DNA of 64,000 bases from Desulfobacter sp. GTDB lineage: Bacteria; Desulfobacterota; Desulfobacteria; Desulfobacterales; Desulfobacteraceae. The first letter of the stretch is position 1. Each line of letters begins with the position of its first letter. The DNA is taken from positions 2,183,501 to 2,247,500 of the forward strand of contig CP054837.1 of NCBI GenBank assembly GCA_028768525.1. The letters run 5' to 3'. The position numbers and the translations under genes are program-made. The notes under the pieces were generated by a model. It saw only the letters and a program-made list of their open reading frames with translations. It searched no databases and was not told the origin of the DNA. Below are positions 8,846-16,977 of the stretch, piece by piece.

Positions 8846-9538
8846 TCAATACTGGTTATTGATCCATGTCGTCACAGGTGAGAGCCATATTTTGTCCGGA
8901 GTGAAAAAAAGCTTGTGCCCGTCAGCGCTCTCAAGAACGACTTCGGTATGGGAAAGGCCCTTGGCAGCCTTGGAGAATTCCGTGATGCAACTGCCTGCAA
9001 CGGTATCGGAAGCTGCGTATATAGAGAGTATCCTTCCTTTCAGGTTTGAGAAATCCGGATACATCTTATATTTTTGTATGCCTGCTATACCGCATCCCGC
9101 CATGATGACGTAATTGATTTTTTCATTCTTCAACTCCGAAGCCACGCAAAGCGCGATTACGCCCCCCTTTGAGTGTCCGGAAACCGTAATATTCCGGGAC
9201 GGTACGCCTGAATCAAGAAGTGAATTAATCTGCTGGGCAACTTTGGAACCATATTGGCAAGGTATGATTTTTCCCTTTCTCACCTCACTTATGACAACAA
9301 AGCCGCTATCCGAAAAAGCCTTCAGAATATCGTTGTACCTGCAATCGCCGTCAGGGCCTTTTTTTTCCACATAATAATTGTGAAGAAAAAAAAGATATCT
9401 GCCCTCGGGATCTATTTTTGTGGGAATATCGTAAGAAGCCTGCCCCGAGAACGCTATGGAGAGAATAGCCGGGGATAAAAATAAATGGAAAAAAAATACG
9501 GATAAAATAGCCGCACACAAAACTGATCTGTTTTTCAT
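8846..9538 (-). CDS. Secreted alpha/beta hydrolase
   Basis: A 230-residue protein with an N-terminal signal peptide (hydrophobic residues about 6-30, then a FSGQAS cleavage region). The nucleophile elbow is GHSKGG with Ser123; Asp178 (in AASDTV) and His208 (in DGHKLFF) are well placed to complete a Ser-Asp-His triad. It is therefore probably an active esterase/lipase-like enzyme acting in the periplasm or outside the cell; the substrate is unknown. A strong AAGGAGG precedes the start. Codon usage is visibly A+T-richer than in PriA and uracil salvage neighbours, and it is flanked by long intergenic stretches, which suggests horizontal acquisition. It is a single-gene unit. Confidence 0.8.
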   Translation of the reverse strand: MKNRSVLCAAILSVFFFHLFLSPAILSIAFSGQASYDIPTKIDPEGRYLFFLHNYYVEKKGPDGDCRYNDILKAFSDSGFVVISEVRKGKIIPCQYGSKVAQQINSLLDSGVPSRNITVSGHSKGGVIALCVASELKNEKINYVIMAGCGIAGIQKYKMYPDFSNLKGRILSIYAASDTVAGSCITEFSKAAKGLSHTEVVLESADGHKLFFTPDKIWLSPVTTWINNQY

Positions 9539-10031
9539 TTTTCCTCCTTCATGCTTTGCTTAGGTTTCACCCCATCAAAAGCCTCGTTACACCGTTTCAA
9601 CCGAAATGAGGTTTAAAGACGTTACAAAAAGCACGGGAAATCCCCTAGGCAATGTCAGTCATCCGCAGGTTCTTTTGTATTAGGATGGAGTCCCGCCTTT
9701 TCCATCTTTTTTTCTGATCAATAAATGCTGAGGGGATTCACCCATGAATTCCTAAAAGATCCGAATGAAATGAAATTTTGAATGATGTCCTATCTGGCTC
9801 CACAGGTACTCATGTGACACACCTATCAAATCCTATAGATCATGTAAAGATAATCCCAAAATAGCAACATTCAAAGACCGGTGCTGAATTCGGGCGGGAG
9901 AATTCTCTTTGTTTTTATGGTCTGGCCCAGCATCGGGCCGGTGGCCATCATGTCATACACGAGAAGGACTCATAATCTGTTTTGCCTTTGTAGAACATGG
10001 ACGTTTACCCGGGTGCAGCCGGACAATTTTC
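9539..10031. other. Long A+T-rich intergenic region
   Basis: About 490 bases between the divergently arranged hydrolase and upp genes. I see no convincing coding sequence, tRNA or repeat. The left part should contain the hydrolase promoter; the right part ends in the upp promoter. The composition matches the A+T-rich hydrolase rather than upp, so the region may belong to the same acquired segment. Confidence 0.4.
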
Positions 10032-10060
10032 TTGACTAAAACGCCCATTTTCAATAATAT
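10032..10060 (+). promoter_or_regulatory. Sigma-70-type promoter for upp-uraA
   Basis: TTGACT (10032-10037) and TAATAT (10055-10060) are separated by 17 bases, an excellent match to the housekeeping consensus. The expected start is near 10067, giving a leader of about 43 bases before the upp ATG, which leaves little room for a riboswitch. Confidence 0.7.
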
Positions 10061-10109
10061 TGGCGGGATATACCCAACAGCACAATTTGATAAAACAAGG
10101 AGGCATACT

Positions 10110-10736
10110 ATGGCTGTATACGTAGAGGAACACCCTCTGATTAAGCATAAACTGGGCATCATGAGAGAAAAAAACATCAGCACCAAGGACTTCCGGGAAC
10201 TGGCTTCGGAAGTGGCCCGGCTGCTGACCTATGAGGCCACCAAATCATTTGAGACCGAAAAAACCGTCATCGAAGGATGGGCCGGCAAAGTTGAAGTGGA
10301 AAAGATCAAGGGCAAAAAAATCACCATCGTTCCCATTCTCAGGGCAGGCCTGGGCATGATGGACGGGGTCATTGACCTTATCCCCTCTGCCAAGGTATCC
10401 GTTGTGGGCTTTTACAGGGATGAAGAAACCCTGAAACCGGTGCAGTATTATTTTAAAACCGCCAGCGCCCTGGAAGAGCGGACCGCCCTGATCGTGGACC
10501 CCATGCTGGCCACCGGCGGCACCCTCATCGCCACCATCGACCTGCTCAAGGAAGCGGGATGTAAAAAAATCATGGGACTCTTCCTTGTGGCTGCCCCCGA
10601 AGGCATTGCCAAGGTGGAAGAGAAACATCCTGATGTGGATATTTATACCGCCAGCGTGGATGAATGCCTCAATGAAGTCGGCTACATCCTGCCCGGCCTG
10701 GGTGATGCCGGCGATAAAATATTCGGTACCAAATAA
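10110..10736 (+). CDS. upp: Uracil phosphoribosyltransferase
   Basis: A 208-residue cytoplasmic enzyme that makes UMP from uracil and PRPP in pyrimidine salvage. The PRPP loop VDPMLATGGT (about 129-138), the conserved VPILRAGLGM block near 74-83, and the C-terminal GLGDAGDKIFGTK uracil-binding tail are all present. Length matches the family. The start at 10110 has AAGGAGG 7 bases upstream; the reading frame is open further upstream but without a ribosome site. The uracil permease follows after 62 bp, so the two form a salvage operon driven by the promoter at 10032-10060 and ended by the terminator at 12077-12116. Confidence 0.97.
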   Translation: MAVYVEEHPLIKHKLGIMREKNISTKDFRELASEVARLLTYEATKSFETEKTVIEGWAGKVEVEKIKGKKITIVPILRAGLGMMDGVIDLIPSAKVSVVGFYRDEETLKPVQYYFKTASALEERTALIVDPMLATGGTLIATIDLLKEAGCKKIMGLFLVAAPEGIAKVEEKHPDVDIYTASVDECLNEVGYILPGLGDAGDKIFGTK

Positions 10737-10798
10737 GCACCCACCGGATAATCCGGAGCTGATACAACACCAACCCAAACAGGAAAAGGAAAAAACTG

Positions 10799-12046
10799 AT
10801 GTCGCAGAATTCCCCCTCGTCAACCGACTACAACTTCCAGGTGAAAGACTGTTTCCTGGGTGCCCAGATGCTCTTTGTGGCCTTCGGCGCCCTTGTTCTG
10901 GTTCCCCTGCTCACCGGGCTCAACCCCAACGTGGCCCTGTTCACAGCCGGTCTTGGCACCATTGTCTTCCAGATCGTTACCCGGGGCAAGGTGCCGGTAT
11001 TTTTGGCCTCATCCTTTGCCTTTATCGCCCCCATCATCTACGGGGTGAAGACCTGGGGCATTCCCGGCACCATGTGCGGCCTGGCCGCCGCCGGCGTGGT
11101 GTATATCCTTTTAAGCCTTCTGGTCAGATGGCAGGGCAGCGACATTATCAAACGGGTCCTCCCGCCGGTGGTCACAGGGCCGGTCATCATGGTTATCGGG
11201 CTGATTCTGGCCCCGGTGGCCGTCCATATGACCATGGGAAAAACCGGAGACGGGGCCATTGTGCTTTTCCCCCAGGCCAAGGCAATGACCGTGGGACTCT
11301 CCGCCCTTGCCACCACCATCCTGGTCTCCATTCTGGGCAAAGGCATTTTAAGGCTCATTCCCATCCTCTGCGGCATCGCAGTGGGATATGTGCTTGCCCT
11401 GTGCTTCGGATTTGTTGATTTTGCTCCGGTGGGGAACGCCGCCTGGTTTGCCGTGCCGGATTTTGTCCTTCCCGAGTGGAACCTGGAGGCCATCTTTTAC
11501 GTGGTGCCCATTGCCATTGCACCGGCCATTGAGCATTTCGGCGATGTGGTGGCCATATCGGGGGTAACCGGCAAAGATTACCTCAAGGACCCCGGGGTTC
11601 AGAACACCATGCTGGGAGACGGCCTGGCCACCTCCCTGGCCTCCTTTTTGGGCGGTCCCCCGAACACCACTTACTCGGAGGTTACCGGCGCCGTTGCCCT
11701 GACCAAGATGTTCAACCCGGCCATCATGACCTGGGCGGCCATTGCTGCCATGCTCCTGGCTTTTGTCGGAAAGCTCGGTGCGCTGCTGCAAACCATCCCG
11801 GCACCGGTCATGGGCGGCATCATGCTGCTGCTTTTCGGTGCCATCATGGTGGTGGGCCTGAACACCCTGGTCAAATCCGGGGATGACCTCATGGAAGCCC
11901 GGAACCTTGCCATCGTTGCCCTGATCCTGATCTTCGGCATCGGCGGCATGAGTTTTTCCGCCGGCCAGTTCCAGCTCCAGGGCATCGGCCTTGCCGGCAT
12001 CCTTGGCGTCACCCTGAACCTGGTGCTGCCAAAATCAAGGGAATAA
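10799..12046 (+). CDS. uraA: Uracil/xanthine permease (NCS2 family)
   Basis: A 415-residue inner-membrane transporter with about 14 hydrophobic segments. It matches the UraA/NAT family: a QMLFVAFGALVLVPLL-type first helix, the PAIEHFGDVVAISG segment carrying the substrate-binding Glu, and GGPPNTTYSEVTGAVALT, the signature region of uracil permeases. It imports uracil by proton symport and supplies Upp, encoded just upstream. A ribosome site (AGGAAAAGG) precedes the ATG. The terminator begins 31 bp after the stop codon. Confidence 0.95.
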   Translation: MSQNSPSSTDYNFQVKDCFLGAQMLFVAFGALVLVPLLTGLNPNVALFTAGLGTIVFQIVTRGKVPVFLASSFAFIAPIIYGVKTWGIPGTMCGLAAAGVVYILLSLLVRWQGSDIIKRVLPPVVTGPVIMVIGLILAPVAVHMTMGKTGDGAIVLFPQAKAMTVGLSALATTILVSILGKGILRLIPILCGIAVGYVLALCFGFVDFAPVGNAAWFAVPDFVLPEWNLEAIFYVVPIAIAPAIEHFGDVVAISGVTGKDYLKDPGVQNTMLGDGLATSLASFLGGPPNTTYSEVTGAVALTKMFNPAIMTWAAIAAMLLAFVGKLGALLQTIPAPVMGGIMLLLFGAIMVVGLNTLVKSGDDLMEARNLAIVALILIFGIGGMSFSAGQFQLQGIGLAGILGVTLNLVLPKSRE

Positions 12047-12076
12047 CAAGGGTTCCCCAAATGGTTTAAACTAAAC

Positions 12077-12116
12077 ACATCCCCGGATACATTTTTATCC
12101 GGGGATGTTTTATTTT
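12077..12116 (+). terminator. Rho-independent terminator of upp-uraA
   Basis: A perfect 12-bp stem, ACATCCCCGGAT (12077-12088) with ATCCGGGGATGT (12097-12108), an 8-base loop and a T-rich tail (TTTATTTT). Confidence 0.92.
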
Positions 12117-12135
12117 CAGCAGGAGGCTTTCTGTA

Positions 12136-12321
12136 ATGAACCAAATCGCTGAGATAAAAAAACGGATGGCCGAGCTTGAGACACGGATTAAAGAGACCCG
12201 GGACCGGCTCCCGGCCCATTCGGCCAAGCCCGGAATCATGATGGAGCTGATGGACTACGAAGACGAATACGAAGAACTCGCGGGCAAGTTGGCCGCCCTG
12301 AAAAAAAAAGACTCCCCATAA
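12136..12321 (+). CDS. Small charged coiled-coil protein of unknown function
   Basis: A 61-residue, highly charged, Lys/Glu/Arg-rich protein with heptad-like helices at about 2-25 and 38-58, joined by a short PAHSAKPGIMMEL turn, so it probably folds as a helical hairpin. It has no signal peptide or membrane segment. AGGAGG lies 10 bases before the ATG. It sits directly after the upp-uraA terminator and before the AraC regulator promoter, so it seems to be its own short unit or depends on read-through. I do not recognise a function. Good ribosome site and codon usage favour a real gene. Confidence 0.6.
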   Translation: MNQIAEIKKRMAELETRIKETRDRLPAHSAKPGIMMELMDYEDEYEELAGKLAALKKKDSP

Positions 12322-12371
12322 TATTTCAAAGGCCGCCGCAATTTTTTACAATACTTTTCCTGAAAACTTAC

Positions 12372-12384
12372 TATAATTAAGGCA
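12372..12384 (+). promoter_or_regulatory. -10 box placing transcription start at the AraC-family start codon
   Basis: A perfect TATAAT lies at 12372-12377, ending 6 bases before the ATG at 12384. The expected transcription start therefore falls on or next to the start codon. No well-spaced -35 box is present (a TTTACA is 21 bases upstream). Confidence 0.45.
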
Positions 12385-13211
12385 TGAAGCCTAAAACAGA
12401 TGTCATATACCACCGCGATCCGGCCCTGCCCGGCATTGACATCTGCCGTGCCGTCAACAGCCGCCACAGGTTTCCCCTCCATTACCACGACGATCTGTAC
12501 ATTATCAGCCTGGTTACTTCAGGAACCTGTTATTGCTTGGGCGAAGGCCAGAGCGAGGCAGTGGCCGGCCCCGGCGGAATCACCCTGCTCAACCCCGGCC
12601 AGATTCACTCAGGCATTCCCGTGAACAACGGACGGATAGGATACACCAATTGTTATCTTTCCCTCCCTGCCATGGCCTCCCTTGCCAGGGGGATGGGGCC
12701 TGCCGGCAGCGCCGCACCGGAGTTCACGGCATCGGTGCTCAGGAATCCCATTGTCACCGCATTGCTTCAACACCTCTTCGCCACCCTCCTTACCAGCCGG
12801 GACCCCCTTGAAAAAGAAGCCCTGCTGGTATCGGCATGTCACTTTATACTTTCCAGATACGGACGGAATAACGGGAACGACAGGGGAAACCGCCTGAGAC
12901 ACCAGCCTGTCATCCAGGCCCGGGAATTGCTTTCCGGCCGGCTGGACCAAAAGCTCACCCTGGCAGAAGTGGCCCAAAACGTGGGCCTGAGCCGGTACCA
13001 TTTTTTACGGACATTCAAACGGGAAACCGGCATCTCCCCCCACCTTTACCGCACCCTCAAACGACTGGAAGCGGCCAAAGGCCTGCTGACGGGCGGCATG
13101 CCCCCTGCCCAGGTCGCGCTGGAAACAGGTTTCACCGACCAAAGCCATTTTTCAAACACCTTCCGCCGTTACCTCGGCGCCACCCCAAAGCAATACCTGG
13201 CACAACATTAA
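12384..13211 (+). CDS. AraC-family transcriptional regulator
   Basis: A 275-residue regulator. The N-terminal half is a cupin-like ligand domain (HYHDDLYIISLVTSG near residues 33-47, LLNPGQIHSG near 70). The C-terminal 100 residues carry two helix-turn-helix motifs (LAEVAQNVGLSRYHFLRTFK and the second ending ETGFTDQSHFSNTFRRYLG). It is followed after 106 bp by the co-directional EamA exporter, its likeliest target, by analogy with AraC regulators next to amino-acid exporters. The gene lacks an ordinary ribosome site, and a TATAAT just upstream suggests leaderless translation. Effector unknown. Confidence 0.92.
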   Translation: MKPKTDVIYHRDPALPGIDICRAVNSRHRFPLHYHDDLYIISLVTSGTCYCLGEGQSEAVAGPGGITLLNPGQIHSGIPVNNGRIGYTNCYLSLPAMASLARGMGPAGSAAPEFTASVLRNPIVTALLQHLFATLLTSRDPLEKEALLVSACHFILSRYGRNNGNDRGNRLRHQPVIQARELLSGRLDQKLTLAEVAQNVGLSRYHFLRTFKRETGISPHLYRTLKRLEAAKGLLTGGMPPAQVALETGFTDQSHFSNTFRRYLGATPKQYLAQH

Positions 13212-13317
13212 TCCGGCCCCGACCCGCCCCCTCCACACCGGGCATTTTTTTGCAATACCCATTCTGACGGACGAGGTATGATTCGATCCAAATTGCTGCA
13301 ACACCCAAGGAGGACAA

Positions 13318-14229
13318 ATGGAAAACACAATAAAAAATACTTCACCCCAAAAGGCCATGGCAACGGCCGAACTGCTCCCATATTTTGCACTTACGGCCAC
13401 GGTTGTATTCTGGGGGGCATCCTTTCCGGCCAGCCGGGTTGCCGTACAGCTGCTTCATCCCCAGGCCGTGATGTTCTGCCGAATGGTCATTGCCTGCCTG
13501 ATCATGGCGCCTTTTATGCACCGGTTAAAGCCCGCCACCCTGGACCGCCGGGACCTGAAACAGATAATTCCCATGGTCCTGTTTCAGCCCTGCCTCTATT
13601 TTCTCCTTGAGTCAAATGCCCTGAAACTGACCACATCATCCCAGGCCGGGGTCATCTCTGCCTCGGTTCCGGTTCTGGTGGCCCTGGGCGCATGGGTCTT
13701 TTTCTCTGAAAAAATCAACGGAAAAATTATTCTGGGGCTGACGACCTCAGTGGCCGGGGTGACGGTCCTCACCCTGTGCGGAAATTCAGGGCTGTCCGGC
13801 GAAGACCCCATACTCGGAAACAGCATGGAATTTGCCGCCATGGTCTGCGCGGCAGGCAATATGCTCCTGGTCAAAGGCTTGAGCCGAAAATACAGCCCTT
13901 GGACCCTCACGGCCATGCAGTTTGCTACAGGCCTGGTCTTTTTTTCCCCCGGCATACGCCACATCATTGATACCCCCCAGGTCATGTGTCGCCCGGATCT
14001 GATCGGTGCACTGATACTGCTCGGCGTATTTGCCTCCGTCGGGGCATTCGGGCTATACAACTGGTCCATCTCCCGCATGCCGGCCACCCGGGCTTCGGTA
14101 TTTATCAACCTGGTCCCTGCCGTGGCCGTATTCCTGGGATGGACCCTGCTGGGAGAAACCCTGGGGCCCGGTCAGATTGCCGGCGCTCTGATCGTGGGTG
14201 CCGGTGTCTGTATCAGCCAGAAGGCGTAA
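13318..14229 (+). CDS. DMT-superfamily (EamA-type) transporter
   Basis: A 303-residue inner-membrane protein with ten predicted helices in two repeated EamA halves (first half about 25-155, second about 170-300). EamA proteins usually export amino acids or related metabolites; the substrate here is not determinable. AAGGAGG precedes the ATG by 6 bases. It lies downstream of the AraC regulator, which probably controls it, and converges with the dehydrogenase gene. Confidence 0.88.
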   Translation: MENTIKNTSPQKAMATAELLPYFALTATVVFWGASFPASRVAVQLLHPQAVMFCRMVIACLIMAPFMHRLKPATLDRRDLKQIIPMVLFQPCLYFLLESNALKLTTSSQAGVISASVPVLVALGAWVFFSEKINGKIILGLTTSVAGVTVLTLCGNSGLSGEDPILGNSMEFAAMVCAAGNMLLVKGLSRKYSPWTLTAMQFATGLVFFSPGIRHIIDTPQVMCRPDLIGALILLGVFASVGAFGLYNWSISRMPATRASVFINLVPAVAVFLGWTLLGETLGPGQIAGALIVGAGVCISQKA

Positions 14230-14299
14230 GGGTTCAAACAAAGCCACCGGCCATAACAGCCGCTCAAAACAGTCCGGCGGGCCCTGAAAAAGCGCCCGT

Positions 14300-15166
14300 T
14301 TACTCGAATAATTTATACAGGGCCTGGGTGCCCTTGTCCTCCAGCCCCAGCTCTTCCAATTTCTTATACAAGGAATAGGCCAGATCCAGGCCCGGGGTTT
14401 CCAGTTTCATGGTTTTGGCCGCAGACCTGGCAATGCCCATATCCTTGATGAAATGTTTGATGAAAAAACCGGGGCGGTCATCTTCATTGATAATCCGGGG
14501 CCCCAGATTGTTCAGGGACCAGGAGCCTGCGGCGCCCTGGCCGATGCTTTCCAGCACGGTTTCCGGATCCAGGCCTGACCGCTTGGCATAGGCCAGGGAT
14601 TCGCAAACAGCCACCATGCCCGCCGCAATGGCGATCTGGTTGGCCATTTTTGTGTGCTGCCCGGCACCGGCCTTGCCCTGGAACACGATATTTTTCCCCA
14701 TAACCTCCAGCACGGGCAATGCCGCAGTGAAATCAGCCTCATCCCCCCCCACCATGATAGAAAGGGTGGCATTTTTTGCCCCCAGGTCCCCGCCGGAAAC
14801 CGGGGCGTCCAGCACGGCCACACCCTTTTCCCTGCCCTGCTGCCATATCTTTTCCGCCAGGGCCGGGTCCGAGGTGGTCATGTCAATGGCCAGGGTGCCC
14901 TGGCCTGCGTTTTCCAGGACACCCTCCGGTCCCAGGTAAATCTGTTCCACATCGGCCGGGTATCCCACAATGGAAACCACCACATCCGATGCCGCGGCCA
15001 GGCCGGCCACGGAATCGGCCCATACCGCTCCCCTGGCGACCAGGGCCTCGGCCTTTTTCTTTGTCCGGGTGTAGACCTGCATCTTGTATCCGGCATCCAA
15101 AAGATGGCCGGCCATGGAATGCCCCATCACCCCCAGCCCGATAAATCCAATTGTTTTTTCACTCAT
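14300..15166 (-). CDS. NAD(P)-dependent beta-hydroxyacid dehydrogenase
   Basis: A 288-residue cytoplasmic oxidoreductase of the 3-hydroxyisobutyrate dehydrogenase / tartronate semialdehyde reductase family. It shows the N-terminal Rossmann motif GFIGLGVMG, the substrate-binding DAPVSGGDLGAKN segment, the GQHTKMANQ block with the catalytic Lys, and a C-terminal KDMGIA helix. The start at 15166 is chosen because GAGGA lies just upstream; ATGs at 15181 and 15178 have no ribosome site. It is divergent from the D-aminoacylase-like gene across a 122 bp shared control region, which suggests a common catabolic role. The exact substrate (glycerate, hydroxyisobutyrate or succinic semialdehyde type) is not resolvable. 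Confidence 0.9.
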   Translation of the reverse strand: MSEKTIGFIGLGVMGHSMAGHLLDAGYKMQVYTRTKKKAEALVARGAVWADSVAGLAAASDVVVSIVGYPADVEQIYLGPEGVLENAGQGTLAIDMTTSDPALAEKIWQQGREKGVAVLDAPVSGGDLGAKNATLSIMVGGDEADFTAALPVLEVMGKNIVFQGKAGAGQHTKMANQIAIAAGMVAVCESLAYAKRSGLDPETVLESIGQGAAGSWSLNNLGPRIINEDDRPGFFIKHFIKDMGIARSAAKTMKLETPGLDLAYSLYKKLEELGLEDKGTQALYKLFE

Positions 15167-15288
15167 ACGTTTCCTCATCATCAGATTTGAATTTTATATT
15201 CCGGCTGAATTCATTATTGACAGGTTTTGCTGCTTTTATCAATATTGGAGATTCTATCCCAACCGGCACCCGAAAGGAGGCGGCAAAA

Positions 15289-16902
15289 ATGTCCGAAAAG
15301 AAGATTTTGCTGAAAAACGGTACCATTGTGGACGGTACCGGCACCGGAAAATATACAGGCGACCTGCTCATCAAAGGAGACCGGATCGCGGCCGTCTCAC
15401 CTTCGGCCATTTCTGCAGACGCGGACTGCATAGACTGCACCGGGAGAATCATTGCCCCGGGCTTCATCGATATGCACTCCCACAACGACTGGTTCATGGC
15501 CAAGGAGCGCCCGGGCTTCACCACCCCCTTCACGGAACAGGGCATCACGACCTTCATCGGCGGCAACTGCGGATTTGCCGCCGCCGGCCTTGAAGCGGGC
15601 TCCCCCCATAAACCCTTCATTGAAGAGAACAACCTATTCCGGGCCGGTACGCCGGAACTGGAGTGGGACTCCCTGTCCAGCTACAGGCAGGTACTGGAAT
15701 CCAGGGGAATGACCCACAACCTGGCCGTCCTGGCCGGACACGGCACTGCCAGGGCCTCTTTGTGCGCCTGGGACCCCGCCCCCCTTTCCCAGGAAAGAAT
15801 GGACCGGCTTCTCAGGCTGCTGGAAACAACCATGGACCAGGGGGCCAAGGGGGTCTCCTTTGGTCTCCAGTACGCCCCTGGACTCTTTTCCCAAAAAGAA
15901 GAGATCCGTAGAATTGCCGAGCGGGTCCGGTCTAAGGATAAAATTGTCACCATCCACCTCAAGGCCTATTCCTCGGTTTCGGCCACATATCCGGTCATCC
16001 CCCTGGGCAAACCCCACAACCTCATCGCCCTGGAAGAGGCCCTGGACCTGGCCCGGGAAACAGGGGTGAAACTCCAGCTCTCCCATATGATCTTTGTGGG
16101 ACAAAAAAGCTGGAAAACCTTTGACAGGGCCATGGCCCTCATTGACCAGGCCCGGTCCCAGGGCCTTGATGTGGGCCTGGACACCTACGCCTATCACTGC
16201 GGCGCCTCGGTGATCACCGTGTTGCTGCCGGACTGGTTCATGGCCAAAGCCCCCGGCAGCTATGAAGACCCTGCCATGATTTTCCGGGTACGCATTCTGG
16301 CCGCCCTCTCCTTCCGCCTGCTGGGGTTCGGATTCCAGGATATCCAGATCGCATCGGCCCTTCACCCGCCCTTTGAAAAGTTCAACGGCATGTTCCTCTC
16401 GGACATTGCAAAGGCCCGCAGGGTATCCCCCTTCAAGAATTATATGGATTTTGTCCGGGAAAGCCGCGGAAATGCCAGGGTGATCATGCACAAATACACC
16501 AATCCCGAAATTGTCGACGCCCTGGCCGCCCACCCGGCCTCGCTGTTCATGACGGATGCCTGGGCCGAGCCCGACGGCCTCCAGAACCCGGCGGTTTACG
16601 GGTGTTTCCCCCGGTTCCTCCAGTCCGCCAGAGAAAAACAGACCCTGACACTGGAAAAAACGGTACACAAAATGACCGGGGCCAGCGCCGCCCGGTTCAA
16701 TCTAAGGGACAGGGGAACCCTGGAAAAGGGAAAGGCAGCCGACATCACCGTTTTTGACTGGGAGCAGGTCAGGGACAACACCACCCTGGACCGCACCGAC
16801 GCCCGCCCCTCCGGCATTGAAATTGTTTTTATCAACGGCACCAAAGTGGTTGAAGGGGGCAGGGCTGACACCGGCCTCAGGGCGGGCCGGTTCCTCGAAT
16901 AA
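15289..16902 (+). CDS. N-acyl-D-amino-acid deacylase-like amidohydrolase
   Basis: A 537-residue zinc amidohydrolase. The metal-binding DMHSHND motif (about 61-67), GNCGF, a later SHM block and a C-terminal beta-sandwich tail (GTLEKGKAADITVFD) fit the D-aminoacylase / N-acyl-D-glutamate deacylase branch. Such enzymes remove acyl groups from N-acyl-D-amino acids. AAAGGAGG precedes the ATG at 15289; the frame is open upstream but lacks another ribosome site. The downstream PAS/sigma-54 activator starts 75 bp later on the same strand and may regulate this catabolic region. Substrate is inferred from family only. Confidence 0.85.
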   Translation: MSEKKILLKNGTIVDGTGTGKYTGDLLIKGDRIAAVSPSAISADADCIDCTGRIIAPGFIDMHSHNDWFMAKERPGFTTPFTEQGITTFIGGNCGFAAAGLEAGSPHKPFIEENNLFRAGTPELEWDSLSSYRQVLESRGMTHNLAVLAGHGTARASLCAWDPAPLSQERMDRLLRLLETTMDQGAKGVSFGLQYAPGLFSQKEEIRRIAERVRSKDKIVTIHLKAYSSVSATYPVIPLGKPHNLIALEEALDLARETGVKLQLSHMIFVGQKSWKTFDRAMALIDQARSQGLDVGLDTYAYHCGASVITVLLPDWFMAKAPGSYEDPAMIFRVRILAALSFRLLGFGFQDIQIASALHPPFEKFNGMFLSDIAKARRVSPFKNYMDFVRESRGNARVIMHKYTNPEIVDALAAHPASLFMTDAWAEPDGLQNPAVYGCFPRFLQSAREKQTLTLEKTVHKMTGASAARFNLRDRGTLEKGKAADITVFDWEQVRDNTTLDRTDARPSGIEIVFINGTKVVEGGRADTGLRAGRFLE

Positions 16903-16977
16903 ACCTGGCATTGTGCCCTTCGGGAAGATTGTGCTATGCTCAGCCGAAAAACGATGTTTTAATTCAGGATAATTGCC

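Noticed and set aside
8680..8862. Open plus-strand frame reading LMTADALARQAGVS..., a helix-turn-helix-like start, between priA and the hydrolase
   Set aside because: Only about 40 codons after the first ATG (8743), no ribosome site, and the end overlaps the hydrolase gene on the other strand. Could be a gene remnant but not supportable.
15634..16668. 344-codon minus-strand open frame inside the amidohydrolase gene
   Set aside because: The plus-strand product has clear amidohydrolase motifs; the antisense frame has none and no ribosome site.
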